Shown here: one piece after another, positions 10,801 to 21,686 of the stretch
Position numbering within the stretch: position 1 is the stretch's first letter
Layout: every line of letters begins with the position of its first letter
Notes under the pieces: generated by a model
What the model was told of the DNA's origin: nothing
Database searches by the model: none
What the model saw: only the letters and a program-made list of their open reading frames with translations
Made by a program: the position numbers and the translations under genes
Assembly: GCA_002786025.1 (NCBI GenBank)
Contig: NHNW01000017.1
Coordinates: 682,001 to 746,000, forward strand
Reading direction: 5' to 3'
Length of the DNA: 64,000 nt
From: Zasmidium citrigriseum
Taxonomy: Eukaryota > Ascomycota > Dothideomycetes > Mycosphaerellales > Mycosphaerellaceae

Positions 10801-12358
10801 GGGCGAGTGCTCGGCAGGCTGCTTGCTGCTCTCACAGGCCGACCCTCCACGCAGCCAGAGCGATGCGGGCCGTGGCATGGGTAGAGCCGGCGATGGGAGA
10901 GGCACGCTGCGGACTGAGATTCGCGGGAGGGCAGATCCTCCATCGCGTGCTAAGCCGGCGATGGATTGGTAGTGACTGTTGGTTGTAGGACGAGTACGAG
11001 CGGCCGGGCTGGGGGCGGCGACGACCTCAGGACGCAGGCCCATGCCGCGGTGCATGCGCCAATGCACTGAATGCAGCCATCCTGGCGCCCGGCCACGAGG
11101 CGATCAGCCAGCGAGCGTGGGTACGTACTGTACATAGCACCAGCAGCAGTAGCAGCATCCTCGCCGCAACACCGCCCGCCACTCCTGACGACTCGCAAAA
11201 GTGTGCCATAGGTGAGGTCAGCTTTTAGCCCCCGACCGGCCAGCGACCTCTGTCTCCACAGTGCAGTGCTCGTTGGTTGATGACAGTAGCGGTATGGCGG
11301 GCAGGACTGGCCGACAATGACGTCGGCAGGACGTGGCTCTGGTCGTCTGGTGCTTACACGGCCAGCATCGCGAGGTCGAGATGCCCAGCGGCGTCCTCTC
11401 CAGATCACGAGCGCTGGCCGATCGGGCGTGATGGAGGAGACTTGGAAGCAGGGTAAAGCAGATGCATGAAGCGTGATGTGACGGACGACAGGCGGGATGG
11501 CGATGGTGGATCGGGCACTCGTCTGCGGGAAAGCGAGAAAGTTAAAATTGGACGCTCGTCAAATCTGGGGCCAAGACCGACGACTTCATCAAACAACAAC
11601 CCGCCGGCCATCACCTCCATCCGCGGCCGACAAGATACGAATACTACATTATCTTCCCACTTGCTTCCTGATCCGGCACCAACCCGACCTCGCACCAGGA
11701 ACCGGCTGCGTGGCCACTCATGGCCGCCGAACACCACTTGCTTGTTCGGTTTACGGGCACGTGGGTCTGCCCGATGCGGCTCTTTATCCTGACGCAAAAT
11801 CCGCCCAGGACGTGACTCCTGCAGGATCGGAGCCAGGAGAATGGTCGCTGGGACTGGCCCGAACCCATTTGCCGCAACCTGCCAATCGTCTTTGTCATCT
11901 CTCTCTAACATCTCCGACCCTGATGACAAGGCGTCGTGGAGGGCATTGCAACTCGCCACATCTCGACAGGGCAAGCGAAGAGCATCCACACGACACCACC
12001 TGTCCTGTTGGTCTTGCCGCACCGCTCGCTAGCCATGCGCATGCCGAACAACTCCGGCCTTTGAGGACCCAGATCAGCTGAGAATCCATTCAGTCACCGT
12101 GAGGGAGTCGAATTGCTGCCTCCGATTCGTGTCAAGATTGTGAGGAATATGACTTTGCAACATTCTCTTCAGCCCTGCTGACCCTAAATTAGCCTTTCTA
12201 TGGATGATTCAGTGCCTGCAAGTAAGCTGCTTGCTCCATGCTATGTGTTTCTGCGACTCTGAAGAATCTAGACATCAACGCGCCTAGAACGCCAACCACC
12301 CGCTGGTCCCGCCGCCACAGTGAGCCCTCATCTGACCGGCCACATGGCCATCCTTCAC
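7834..12358. other. 4.5 kb stretch with no supported gene
   Basis: I find no gene I can defend between the esdC-like stop and the rhamnonate dehydratase stop. Base composition looks like the neighbourhood, neither AT-rich nor RIP-mutated. Open frames are short and overlap on both strands. The best candidate is a minus-strand start at 10477 with a hydrophobic N-terminus (listed among rejected items). The stretch could hold promoters, UTRs, a non-coding RNA, or a fast-evolving multi-intron gene. Confidence 0.45.
8839..8886. repeat. 24 bp tandem duplication
   Basis: Two adjacent 24 bp units, 8839-8862 and 8863-8886, both begin ATGGACAGAGTTCCTTCCTC and differ only in their last four bases. They lie in the gene-poor stretch and are not in a supported reading frame. 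Confidence 0.85.
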
Positions 12359-13720
12359 TTACGCAACCCCGTTGATTCCCTTACCCTCGTTATCACCTGC
12401 CTCTGTTTGCACCGGCAGCGGCAAGGATTTCGCAGGCGCGGGATTGAGGATACCAGCCGCATCAATCAGCGGTGCGGATGGGTTGATTTCCAGACCGAAT
12501 CCTGGCTTGTCGAGCACTGACACATCGAGGTAGCCCTTCTCTGGAATCGGCTCATTGGTGAACAGGTTTCCAAACACCGGCAGAACGCTCTTGCCGTCCG
12601 GCGAGTTGGCCAAGTATTCCTGGAATGGACTGTTGGACTGCGACACCACGAAGTGATACGAATATGGGCCACTCGCATGAGGCACCACAGGGATGTCGTA
12701 CGCTGCGGCCATAGCTGAGATTTTTAACAGCTCTGTCATACCGCCCACCCACATTACGTCTGGCTGCAGGATATCGAGATTACGGCCCTCAATCAGCTTG
12801 CGGAAGCCGTATCTCGAGAACTCGTGTTCGCCCGTCGTGAACTTGATCGTTGGGTGTGCCCGCTTGATGAGCGCGTGGCCGTCAAAGTCGTCAGGAGACA
12901 AGCACTCTTCCCACCAGTCGATGTTCAAGTCCTTGCACTTCTCTGCCAACTCGATCGTATACGGCACGTTCAAGCTCATGTAGCAGTCGACACGCAGCGG
13001 GAAGTCGGGGCCAACCTCTGATCGCTTCTGACGGAGATATTCAACATTCTTCTTCATCCCCTCAGGTCCCTCGCCGGGGCTGTATGGCAATGCGACTTTG
13101 GCACCGGTGAATCCCATCTCCTTTGCGGATCCAGGCTCTGGACCCGTACAGTAAAAGCTCAGCCGCTCTCTGGTTGCGCCGCCAATCAGCTTGTATACAG
13201 GCTCATTGCGAATCTTGCCCAGCAGATCCCATATCGCGAGGTCGATGACAGATATAACGGCTACCGGCAGACCTTTGCGGCCATAGAACATGGACGCGCG
13301 GTACATTTGCTCGAACAGGTGATTCGTATCCCGTGGATCTGCGTACGTGGTTTAGCTGAATGCAAAAATCTCTCAGCTTCACGCGGCCGGCCACGTACCT
13401 GCTCCAATCAAGAATCTCTGGAAATGCTCTGCAACCAGCCAGCAAGCTGGTGGGCCGCCGAACCCCGTGGCGAAACCTTTGGTGCCGTCGGTCGCCTCAA
13501 TCTCGACGCAGAACGAACCCAGTACATTGATACCCCAAGTCGTCCTCGATTTCCGGTAAGCTTCGTAACCGGACATGGGCGTGGAGATTTTGGAATCTAT
13601 GAGCCAGTGGCCGCCTTTGACATTGTGATAATCTCCTCCCGAGCCGACGCCTTGGATGATGAATGTCTTGATCTCTTTGATCTTGGGGAAGGTAGCTACG
13701 CTGCTCTTTCCTTGCGCCAT
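12359..13720 (-). CDS. LRA2: L-rhamnonate dehydratase (enolase superfamily)
   Basis: This enzyme dehydrates L-rhamnonate to 2-keto-3-deoxy-L-rhamnonate, the third step (after LRA1 and lactone opening) of the non-phosphorylated fungal L-rhamnose pathway. Exons 13720-13399 and 13338-12359 give 433 aa. An earlier in-frame ATG at 13735 adds five residues, but the ATG at 13720 has the perfect context GCCACCATGG. Typical signals are the N-terminal KGGHWLIDSKISTPMSGYEAY block, the capping-domain ATGFGGPPACWLVAEHF, the metal ligands in RVDCYMSL (Asp), WWEECLSP (Glu) and TTGEHEFS (Glu), then the LQPDVMWVGG Asp and the VVPHASGPY His of mandelate-racemase-type dehydratases. Length and domain order are complete. 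The gene is divergent from a Zn2Cys6 activator, which may control it. Confidence 0.9.
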
Positions 13721-14406
13721 GGTGGCTTTTGGCATGTGATTGTATCGTCGTGGAGCGTTTGTGAGGAGCTTCGATAAGAGAGAAAGCTGGGTGAAGAGAC
13801 AGGAAAAGTACCAAGAGACTCACGGTCTGTTTGAAGGCTAGGAAGTGTAGAAGAAAGGTTTAAGACGGCTCTACGCCTTCGCTATAATGCTCTATCGCTC
13901 TTGATGGCGCCAGTGGGTCGCAGACAGAGCCATGCAGGGTAAATCAGTTGGCTAGACGCATGTTCTCTGGGAATCAAGACGGAATATTCAATCGAGCTCG
14001 CGAGCTCGGTGCAGGCGACCCCGCAGCGCCCGCACGATGTGGAGGCGGGCTCACGGCGGGGACACCGTGAGAATCGAAAGTGGAGCTTGTGGCCGTCTGA
14101 TCACTCACTTCGGTGCTCCTTCCTATCATGGATCGTGATTTCAGCAAGACTGGCAACATACCCCCTTATCGACGGAGTATATCGACTAGCTCAGCTCTTT
14201 CTAGTCTACATATGATTTAGATGAGCCGTTAGAACCACTAACCGAAATACTCTCTCCGCGGAGCTAGGCTGAGCCAGGCTGTGACCCTCAAATAGCCATG
14301 GTGGGCAACGACGACTAGCCGTCGGTAGACAACGCTATAAAGTCAACGCTCGGGTTCTGTTGTCGGGCTCTCGTCAGGTTTTATCCCGAACCCTACGCCA
14401 TCAGCA
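13721..14406. promoter_or_regulatory. Divergent promoter of rhamnonate dehydratase and Zn2Cys6 factor
   Basis: About 690 bp between the two start codons. It contains a 16 bp perfect palindrome at 13993-14008 (CGAGCTCG repeated twice) and a 10 bp palindrome CTCCGCGGAG at 14254-14263, which carries the CCG/CGG triplets that binuclear zinc proteins recognise. Both are seen directly. That either is an operator for the adjacent activator is inference. Confidence 0.5.
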
Positions 14407-17344
14407 ATGGCGTCCAGCACGCCCCAAGCAGGAGAGCTCGAGGTATCGCCCAAGCAGAACGGCACAGAGGAGGAAGGCTGGAGCGATGATGGCGAAGACG
14501 AGACCGAGGTCGCCGGGGACTCGAAGAAGCGGAAGCGTCCGATGAGCGTGAGCTGCGAGCTCTGCAAGCAACGCAAGGTATGTCGTGTCGTTACACTGTT
14601 CAGTGGCTTGGACGGCAGCTGTTTCTGTGAGATAGGGGTTTGATGTTAACGAGTTCTGCTTACAGGTGAAATGTGACCGTGGGCAGCCCTCGTGCGGTTG
14701 GTGTAACCGAAATGGGCAGACGTGTGAGTATAAAGAGCGCAAGAAACCTGGTCTGAGGGCTGGGTATGGAAAGGAACTAGAGGCTCGTCTTGGTGAGTGA
14801 ATGTCTTCTACTTGAGCGCTTATCATCCTTGTGCTGCTTGACGGTTTTGATATGCTGACTTTTCTCTCCAGACAAACTCGAGGGCGTCCTCAGCAACCAG
14901 CAACATGTGCTCCAACAACTCGCAGCCCATCTTCCCGGACCACAGTCCTCTGTGTCACCCCAGTCACAACATGCTCCACAGGCACAGACAGCCTTATTCA
15001 TGCAGACTCCAGACATGTATCCAACGGCCCAAGCGGTGCAGTATAACCGCCTCCAACCCCAGGGAAACGACATGAACCAGCATCCCCAACACCAGCAACA
15101 CCAGCATCAGCACCATGGATCTCAACACTCCATCCACATCCCTCCAACGACAGCAAGTGATCTTTACGCGCCCACCAACCCACCTCTGGAGTCTCCTAGC
15201 CTTAACATCAATGCCGCCAGTCAAGATGGAGCGATGAAAGCCGTCTCCCAGGATCATGATTTCCCACCTTACGATTTGTTGTATGCGTTAACGGATCTCT
15301 TCTTCAAACATATCAATACCTGGTGCCCAATTCTACATCGAAGGAGTACTCTGGATTCGCTCTTTGGCACGAATACGCTGGAGGAGGCGGATAGGATTTT
15401 GCTGCACGCGATTGTGGCTACCACGTTGAGGTTTTCGACGGATCCAAGGTTAAGCGATCAGTCGAGAGAACGGTATCATTCTACATCGAAGCAAAAGGTG
15501 CGTCAATATCTACCAACATCTCCCTGTTCCGCTCGAATTGGAAGATCGGCTCTCTCCAAGTGAAGGGATAGCTAGACCATCAGTCGTTGTTGACGAAGTT
15601 GGGGATAGCGAGTGACATCTTCCACTTCAAACGAAGCAACGAGTGTCAAATGTCTTTCTTCGGCCAGGCTAACACATGTACAGGTCTTACTCTACGGCTT
15701 AGAGAACAGCTCAGTAAAGGCGCTACAGGCACTCGTCATCCTTGCTCTGGACACCGTTGGCAGCTCCAATGGCCCTCCTGGATGGAACCTCTTGGCCCTA
15801 ATCACTCGAAGCGTCGTTCAACTAGGGCTCGCAGTCGAGACAACCTCGCCTTCAATAGCACCTCTCTTCCCGTCAATCTATACCCTCCGCGCCATGGTGC
15901 TCCCTGAATCCAAGTCGTTCATCGAGGATGAAAGCCGTAGACGTCTCTTCTGGATGGTGTATCTCCTCGATCGCTACGCCACCATCGCTACCGCCTTCGA
16001 ATTCGCCCTCGACGACAAAGAGATCGACCGCAAACTGCCCTGCCGCGACGACCTCTTCGCCCGCAACCAGCCCGTGGAGACGAGATGGTTCCAAACCATC
16101 GAAGGCGAGCAACATGACCTTAGCGAGATGAACCACCCAGAGAACCTGGGATCTTTCAGTTACTACATCGAGATCGTCGGCATCCTCTCACAGATCCACC
16201 GCTTCCTCAAAAAGCCCGTCGACATCAGTGCCCTATCGGACGTAGAGCGCTGGCAGCAGGAGTACCGTCAGCTGGACAGCAAGCTGAACTCGTGGAAGTT
16301 CAGTTTGCCAAGCGAGTACGGGAACATGTCACGCTTGTTCAACCCCAACGGTGGCAATAAGATCGTCAACTGTATCTGGATTATGTTGCACATTACTTAC
16401 CATACGTATGTATTCCCCCACGCCTTCCAAGCCTTGCGGTGGCAAAACTCCATACGATATACGACATCTCGCGTGTCACCCGCTTGCTTCTTCACCGGCC
16501 ATCATCATCATCACAAAAGCTAACGTCAGCAACACAGGACCGTAATCCGCCTGCACTCCTCAGCCGCGTACGTCGTACTCCCCCTTACCCACCACATGTC
16601 CGCCATACACCAAGAACAACGTCATGCTAACGTCGTGTCAGCTACCCAACCTCCCGCTCCCCAATCTTCACCCCCTCCTTCAGCGCCTCCCAACGCTGCC
16701 ACACGGCAGTAGAAGACATCTGCGCCCTGTGCACCTACGTCCGCAACAACGCAATGCTCCCAAAGCTCGGCCCACCCTTCGCCTTCTCCCTCTGGGTCGC
16801 CGCCCGCCTCCTCCTCGTGCACGGCAGCACAATAGACCACAACGTAAACCCCGCCATAACGCCCCTCGTGGAAACCCTCCGGGAAATGGGATACTACTGG
16901 AAAGTCGCCGAGCGTTACGCAACCCTCCTTCAAAGGGTTTTGGACGAGTACCACGAATCCGAACGCGCACCTGTACCGGCTAGTGGAGTCAGGGAGACGC
17001 CCTCCACGGTAAGAATCCTCGCAGACATGCGACGCTGCGCGTACGATTTGGACTTTTTGATCTCGAGACAGCCGAGACAGTATTTCAATGGGAAAGCAGC
17101 CAACTTATCTGTGACGCCCGTGAGGACGCCCGCGCCGAATGAGCTGGAGTATCTGGATGTGTTTGACTTTTTTAATATGCCGCGTCTCCCTTCTGCGTTC
17201 CCGGGCCCGGCTACGGGCGATGCTGCGAATGGGTTGGGGAATGGGGGCGTTAATGGCGATGGGGCTGCAATGCCTGAGTATCAGACTTTTATGGATTATC
17301 ATGGCATGGAGGGGAGTAATGGGACGGATTGGCTTGTACAGTGA
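14407..17344 (+). CDS. Zn2Cys6 transcription factor with fungal_trans domain
   Basis: Six exons (14407-14577, 14666-14792, 14872-15497, 15684-16405, 16538-16567, 16642-17344) sum to 2379 nt, 792 aa. The binuclear zinc cluster is complete: Cys50, 53, 60, 67, 70 and 77 with spacing C-X2-C-X6-C-X6-C-X2-C-X6-C, split by intron 1 after the KQRK basic patch, followed by a short coiled coil (ELEARLDKLEGVL). A Gln/His-rich linker lies at residues ~105-175. A fungal-specific transcription factor domain follows, with FFKHINTWCPILHRR, a long middle part including ESRRRLFWMVYLLDR, and a late ARLLLVHGS helix. The fifth exon is only 30 nt. The factor is nuclear by family. Its divergence from L-rhamnonate dehydratase makes a rhamnose- or pectin-sugar regulator plausible, but the sequence alone does not show this. 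Confidence 0.88.
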
Positions 17345-17400
17345 TTTTAAATCGGAAAGGAATTCGTTCATACGGTACAGACTGTACGTAGTTGCAAAAG

Positions 17401-20073
17401 CTAGTGTCCTATGCCGCCGGCTACCCAGTCGTTAAACGCTGCTTCGCCAGGCTGTGGGAAGAAGCCTCCGTCAGGCTGCTGTCCTGGGGGAGGTGGTTGC
17501 TGTTCGGGCTGCGGCTGTTGTTCACCGGCGTTCTGCGTCTGCGTCTGAGCCTGGTCCTGCTGTTGCTGCTGTTGTGCATCTAAGCCTTGTCTTCGTCTCT
17601 GTTCAGCGAGCCGTTGCTGCTGTTGTCGGTAGTAGAGCAGCCAGCCTAGTGCAGCTACGAAGCCGCCTATGAGAAGAGTCTCCAAGACGCCGTCATCATA
17701 ATCCTCTCCATCCCAGTATTCGTCGCCTCCAGGCATTGGATCATGTTGTGCATCCCAGTCGTCGGCCTCAAAGACCTCGTTGTAGTAAGCTGCATCCGCT
17801 TCGAGGAAGTCGTTGATCCATTCTGCCAACGTCCTTCGTTTTCGTTGTTCTTGTTCCTCCTCGATGCCGTGTACGCCACCCTTAGTGACACCATTCCACC
17901 AGGAACGCCATCGAAGTTTGAACAAACTGAGCTTGACGGGTAAGTATGCTTCTCTGTTGGTTTCGAGAGCTTGGTCGTAGAACCGCTTAGCAAGATGGAA
18001 GTCTTGCTCGATGCCAATGCCGTTCTCGTGCATCCAGCCGAGATTCCACATGGCCTGGGCGGATTGGAGTGTTTCAGCAGCGGCTTGGTAGCACGCCGCA
18101 GCATTCTCTGCTGATGGAGAGGTGCCCATACCGGAGAGGTAGTAGTCACCCATCTTGACCAGGCTGTCGTAGTTCTGCTGCTTAGCAGAACGTGTCCACT
18201 GCATCAGGGCGAGCTTAGCGTCATTGATAGCATTACTGGCAGCCTCTTTCGTCGACGATATCCAGGCTATTGGCGACCACTTAGGCTGGCTTTGGTCGAG
18301 CAGCCATGCAACGTTCGCCTGCGCATTCTCGCTGCCTTGCTCGGCTGCCATAAGAAAGCCAATGAGGGCGCGAGAATTCTCGCCGTCTTCATACGCATCA
18401 GCTGCTTCGCTGAGGGATGACCAGATAGCTTCTGCCTTCTCGACGACGATCTTGTAGAACGCAGCTGCATTACCGCACGACCTATCACGACCGACGGCTT
18501 TGTTATTCATTTCGGCCAGATAGTAGAAAGCCTCGATGTGGCTGTTCCTCGCGGCCAGTTCGAAGTATTTGGCGGCCGTCGTGGTGTCTCCCTGGTCGAG
18601 AAAGAGTATGCCCAGATTCGTCTGAGCAACTGCAAGATCCTGGTCGGCTGCTGCTGCGAAAAAGTCAGCCGCCTTGATGCTGTCCTGAGGCACGCCAAAG
18701 CCGTTCAAGTGCATCAAGCCCAGGCTGTATTGTGACAGAGCATCTCCACTGCCAATGCCGCGAGTGAACCATATCTTGGCCTTGCTGAAGCTCTGCTCCG
18801 TGCCTTCGCCACGCAAGAACATCCTACCAAGATACCCAGCAGCTTTCGCAGCGAGCTTCTCAGTGCCGTGGGAGACGTCCTTTCGAACTTTGTTATTCGC
18901 GGTCCAGTACTCTCTTGCGACGTCCATGAAGTACTGCTTTGCGAGTTTGAAATCGCGTTTGAGTCCTCTAGCACCATCGTAGTACAGTCTGGCCAATCCA
19001 AATGTTGCCTTCAGGTCTCCCTTCGAAGCTTGCAGGTGGAGATATTCCAAGACGTCTTCCACATCGGCATATGCGTCGCTCGTGGGACCTCCTTGTTTCG
19101 CATTGTGTCCAGCAGAGGCCACACTGGCACCCTCGCCATACACGCCACCTTCCTCGTCGGCAATTCTGTACGAGTCCCGTACCAGACTATGGCCACCAGG
19201 AGGACCTGAACGATAGTAGCGGATGGCCTTGTCCGCGACAATTTTGTACCAAACGACGGCCTCGTCACAATTCCTTGGTGTAGCGATTCCAGTGAGATGT
19301 CGATATGCCAGAGTCATCTGTGACCGGGTGTTGCCTCCCTCTGCAGCGAATGTGTGATAGAGCATGCTCTTTGCCTGATCCATGGGCACGCTTGGGCTCA
19401 AGCCCGTAGCGTACAAGAATCCAACCATGTATTGAGCCGTTGCATTTCCATTGATATCCGCCAACTGCTTATATCTCTTGAACGACTGATCATAATCAAT
19501 AGGGTGACTGTAGTTTCCATAGAAGTTGAGCTCGCCGAGGAGGAAGACGGCATCGGGGTCGTCCTGCTTGGCCGCATCTTCGAGGATTCGTACGGCTCGC
19601 GATAGGGGCTGGCCAAGTTTGCTGGCTTTGTCGTTTGTCGAGCTCGTCGCGACATTCGTCTGCTTCGGGGCGTTCATGAACAATAGGACGAAGGCCTCCT
19701 TGGCGTAGTATGCGGCGGTTCCCAAAACACCCTTTGGCTTGCGTACGAAGCGTGCCAGCTTTGATGGCTGTGGAGCTTTGATCTTGCGCAATATCGCCAA
19801 TGCCTCTCTCGCAGCTGCACTCTGGCTATCCTGCACATCGTCATCCTCCTTGCCAGCGTTCGATGCCTCCCATTGCGCGGCCTTGGAGGGGGCGGGGCTC
19901 TCCTGCAACGGTTGCTGGTCGGCGACCGCCAAGTCGTGCTCGTCCAGAATATCGCGGGCGAGAACGGCGGCAAACAAGAGGCACACCACTGTTCATGCAC
20001 TGTCAGAGGTTGGAAGACAAGCCTGGCATTGTAGTGGCTTACAGAGCAGGACTGACAACAACGGACGCTTCAT
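17401..20073 (-). CDS. hrd3: Hrd3/SEL1L-like ERAD adaptor with Sel1 repeats
   Basis: Hrd3 is the lumenal partner of the Hrd1 ubiquitin ligase in ER-associated degradation, receiving misfolded glycoproteins. Exon 1 (20073-20043, 31 nt) encodes the start of a signal peptide completed in exon 2 (19988-17401); the protein is 872 aa. Residues 1-22 are a hydrophobic leader ending at LAARD-like residues. Many Sel1 repeats follow from ~130 to ~720, with motifs such as AVFLLGELNFYGN, AQYMVGFLYATG, ATFGLARLYYDGA, AAGYLGRMFLRGEGT and SQYSLGLMHLNGFGV. A single transmembrane helix near residues 778-798 (LLIGGFVAALGWLLYY) precedes a Gln/Pro-rich cytosolic tail. This topology matches Hrd3 rather than soluble Sel1 proteins. 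Its stop lies 56 bp from the convergent activator's stop. Confidence 0.92.
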
Positions 20074-20508
20074 GATGGGTTGCTGGAATTGATATTGACG
20101 ACGCCTGAGCGGGGCGACGTCGACCGCATTATCTGGCAGGTATGAGTGCGGGCATGCGAGCGGCGGCAAACAATCAGATGTTTGGTGGAGGATGATGATG
20201 AGGCCACCTGGAGCTTCAACAAAGCGAAGCACAGCTCTAGTCCGCCTGCTTAAATAAATTTTGATTGGAGCTTTACTTAGCGCAGCGCCTCAATGGACAC
20301 GCAGCTCAGAGTCATGCCACCACCTGGACCTGGGCATGCCCGGCGGCAATTTGATGATACAATCACTGACTATCGTCACATCCTCCGAACTTCCGGTGCA
20401 TGGATCGCCCGTCGACATGGAGCAGAAGCGCATCTCTCACCTGCTCGCCGAGATGCCCTCATCTTCTCCCAAGCCCGCGTTGATATTGACATCGAATAGC
20501 CTCCAACA
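20074..20508. other. Divergent intergenic region
   Basis: About 435 bp between the hrd3 start and the first ATG of the repeat-bearing NTF2-like gene. It should hold both promoters. No motif stands out. Confidence 0.5.
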
Positions 20509-21185
20509 ATGAACCTGGGCGGGCAAGATGCCGTGCAACAAGGAGGACAAGACGCCTCGCAAGCTGGACAAGACTGCAGACACGAAGGACAATGCTGCTC
20601 ACACGAAGAACAAGACTTCTCGCACGAAGGACCAGACTTCTCAGGACCAGACTTCTCAGGACCAGACTTCTCAGGACCAGACTTCTCAGGACAGGACAGG
20701 ACTTCTCCTCACCCGAACGACTATCCGGCCCCACCCGCATCTTTGTCCCCAAGGGCCGGTCGACAGCTGCTTACCTGGAAGCCCTCACTCACAACATGAT
20801 CGCCGAATTCATGTCAAGCTCCGATCCATCATCATCCGCACTGCTTCGGAAGCACATGCATCGCGACTTTACACTAGCTACGAGACCTGGGCCTGACACC
20901 CTCCTTACCGAGCGCAAGGGCTTCGATGCGATTACGAAGGCGATGCTGCGCTTCAAGCAGAGCGAAATGGCCATTCAACTGAACGTTTTGAACGTCACCG
21001 TATCCGTGGCGCGAGGCACTCGCTCTGCCGAGTCATACGTAACCTTTCGCGAGACAATTACCCGGAATGGGCAACCTATATCGCGCGAGACCTGTTCTAT
21101 TCTCTCGTGGGAACGGCGTACTGAGGACGGCGTATGGGTGCTGTATCGCCACGCTGCTTTACGTGGTGGAGCTTCGGCGTGGTGA
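20509..21185 (+). pseudogene. NTF2-like protein gene, frameshifted in a short repeat array
   Basis: The conserved C-terminal domain (frame ending at the stop 21183-21185) is a clear paralogue of the next gene: STAAYLE, SALLRKH, LNVLNVTV-type strand, ARGTRSA, YVTFRETI, SWERR and VLYRHAALRGGASAW. An NTF2/SnoaL-like fold is my structural guess. Upstream, the frame starting at ATG 20509 encodes Gly/Gln/Asp repeats (HEGQCCS-like, then SGPDF four times) that resemble the paralogue's short hydrophilic N-terminus. However, three copies of AGGAC at 20688-20702 throw it out of frame with the domain. Two copies would join them. As read here the domain frame can start only at ATG 20592 (giving 197 aa with an odd Leu/Arg repeat) or at an internal ATG such as 20797. 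It may be a pseudogene, a slippage-switchable gene, or an assembly error. Confidence 0.55.
20640..20702 (+). repeat. 15 bp minisatellite followed by (AGGAC)3
   Basis: The unit GGACCAGACTTCTCA recurs in tandem from about 20629 to 20688, preceded by three diverged 21 bp units starting CACGAAG. It ends in three AGGAC pentamers at 20688-20702. In the frame of ATG 20509 each 15 bp unit reads Ser-Gly-Pro-Asp-Phe. The pentamer run is not a multiple of three and sets the downstream frame. Confidence 0.85.
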
Positions 21186-21686
21186 TCCGCGCACATGGCC
21201 TGGCGAATAGTCAATATAAATACATTATTGCTCCTTCAAGAGTACAGTACGAACATTGGGCTTCCGCCCTTTCCTTCGAAGCCCTGTCGACATGTGTCGC
21301 CGCAGTCGCGTAGCTCGTGCACGACAGGCCAAGATCGTCATTCAGTCGCGTATGAGTACGGATCATGCGTTCAGGTGTGATTCTTGAACGACCACCTCGA
21401 CGATCATCGCTTTGTTCCTCGGCCTTCACTGCTGTAAGTTTATGCTCTGCTGCAATTAGACATACGTACCCTGGTCAGGTGCAAAGCCTACTACATGTAT
21501 GAGGCCTTGCTTAGGCGCCGTTGCAATTGCCAGGAACAACCCCTTTCACCTCGACGCACAAAGCAGTCCATCCGCCGGCCAATACCGGTACACGATGCTT
21601 GCCTCTCGAAAGACGAACACACCCGAGCACAATCGTTCCGAAGCTGCGCCAGCGCTCTCCGACCACCACCTCGCCACGCCCTAGAG
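21186..21686. other. Spacer between the NTF2-like paralogues
   Basis: About 500 bp between the two tandem paralogues. The frame of the second gene stays open back to an ATG at 21495. I place the start at 21687 because the extra residues are basic and unlike the paralogue. The spacer should hold the second gene's promoter. Confidence 0.5.

Noticed and set aside
11405..12022. 205-codon minus frame and overlapping 194-codon plus frame
   Set aside because: Both strands are open over the same stretch and neither translation has recognisable domain character; most likely chance.
12359..20073. Secondary-metabolite gene cluster
   Set aside because: No polyketide synthase, peptide synthetase or terpene synthase is present; the genes here serve sugar catabolism, transcription and ERAD.
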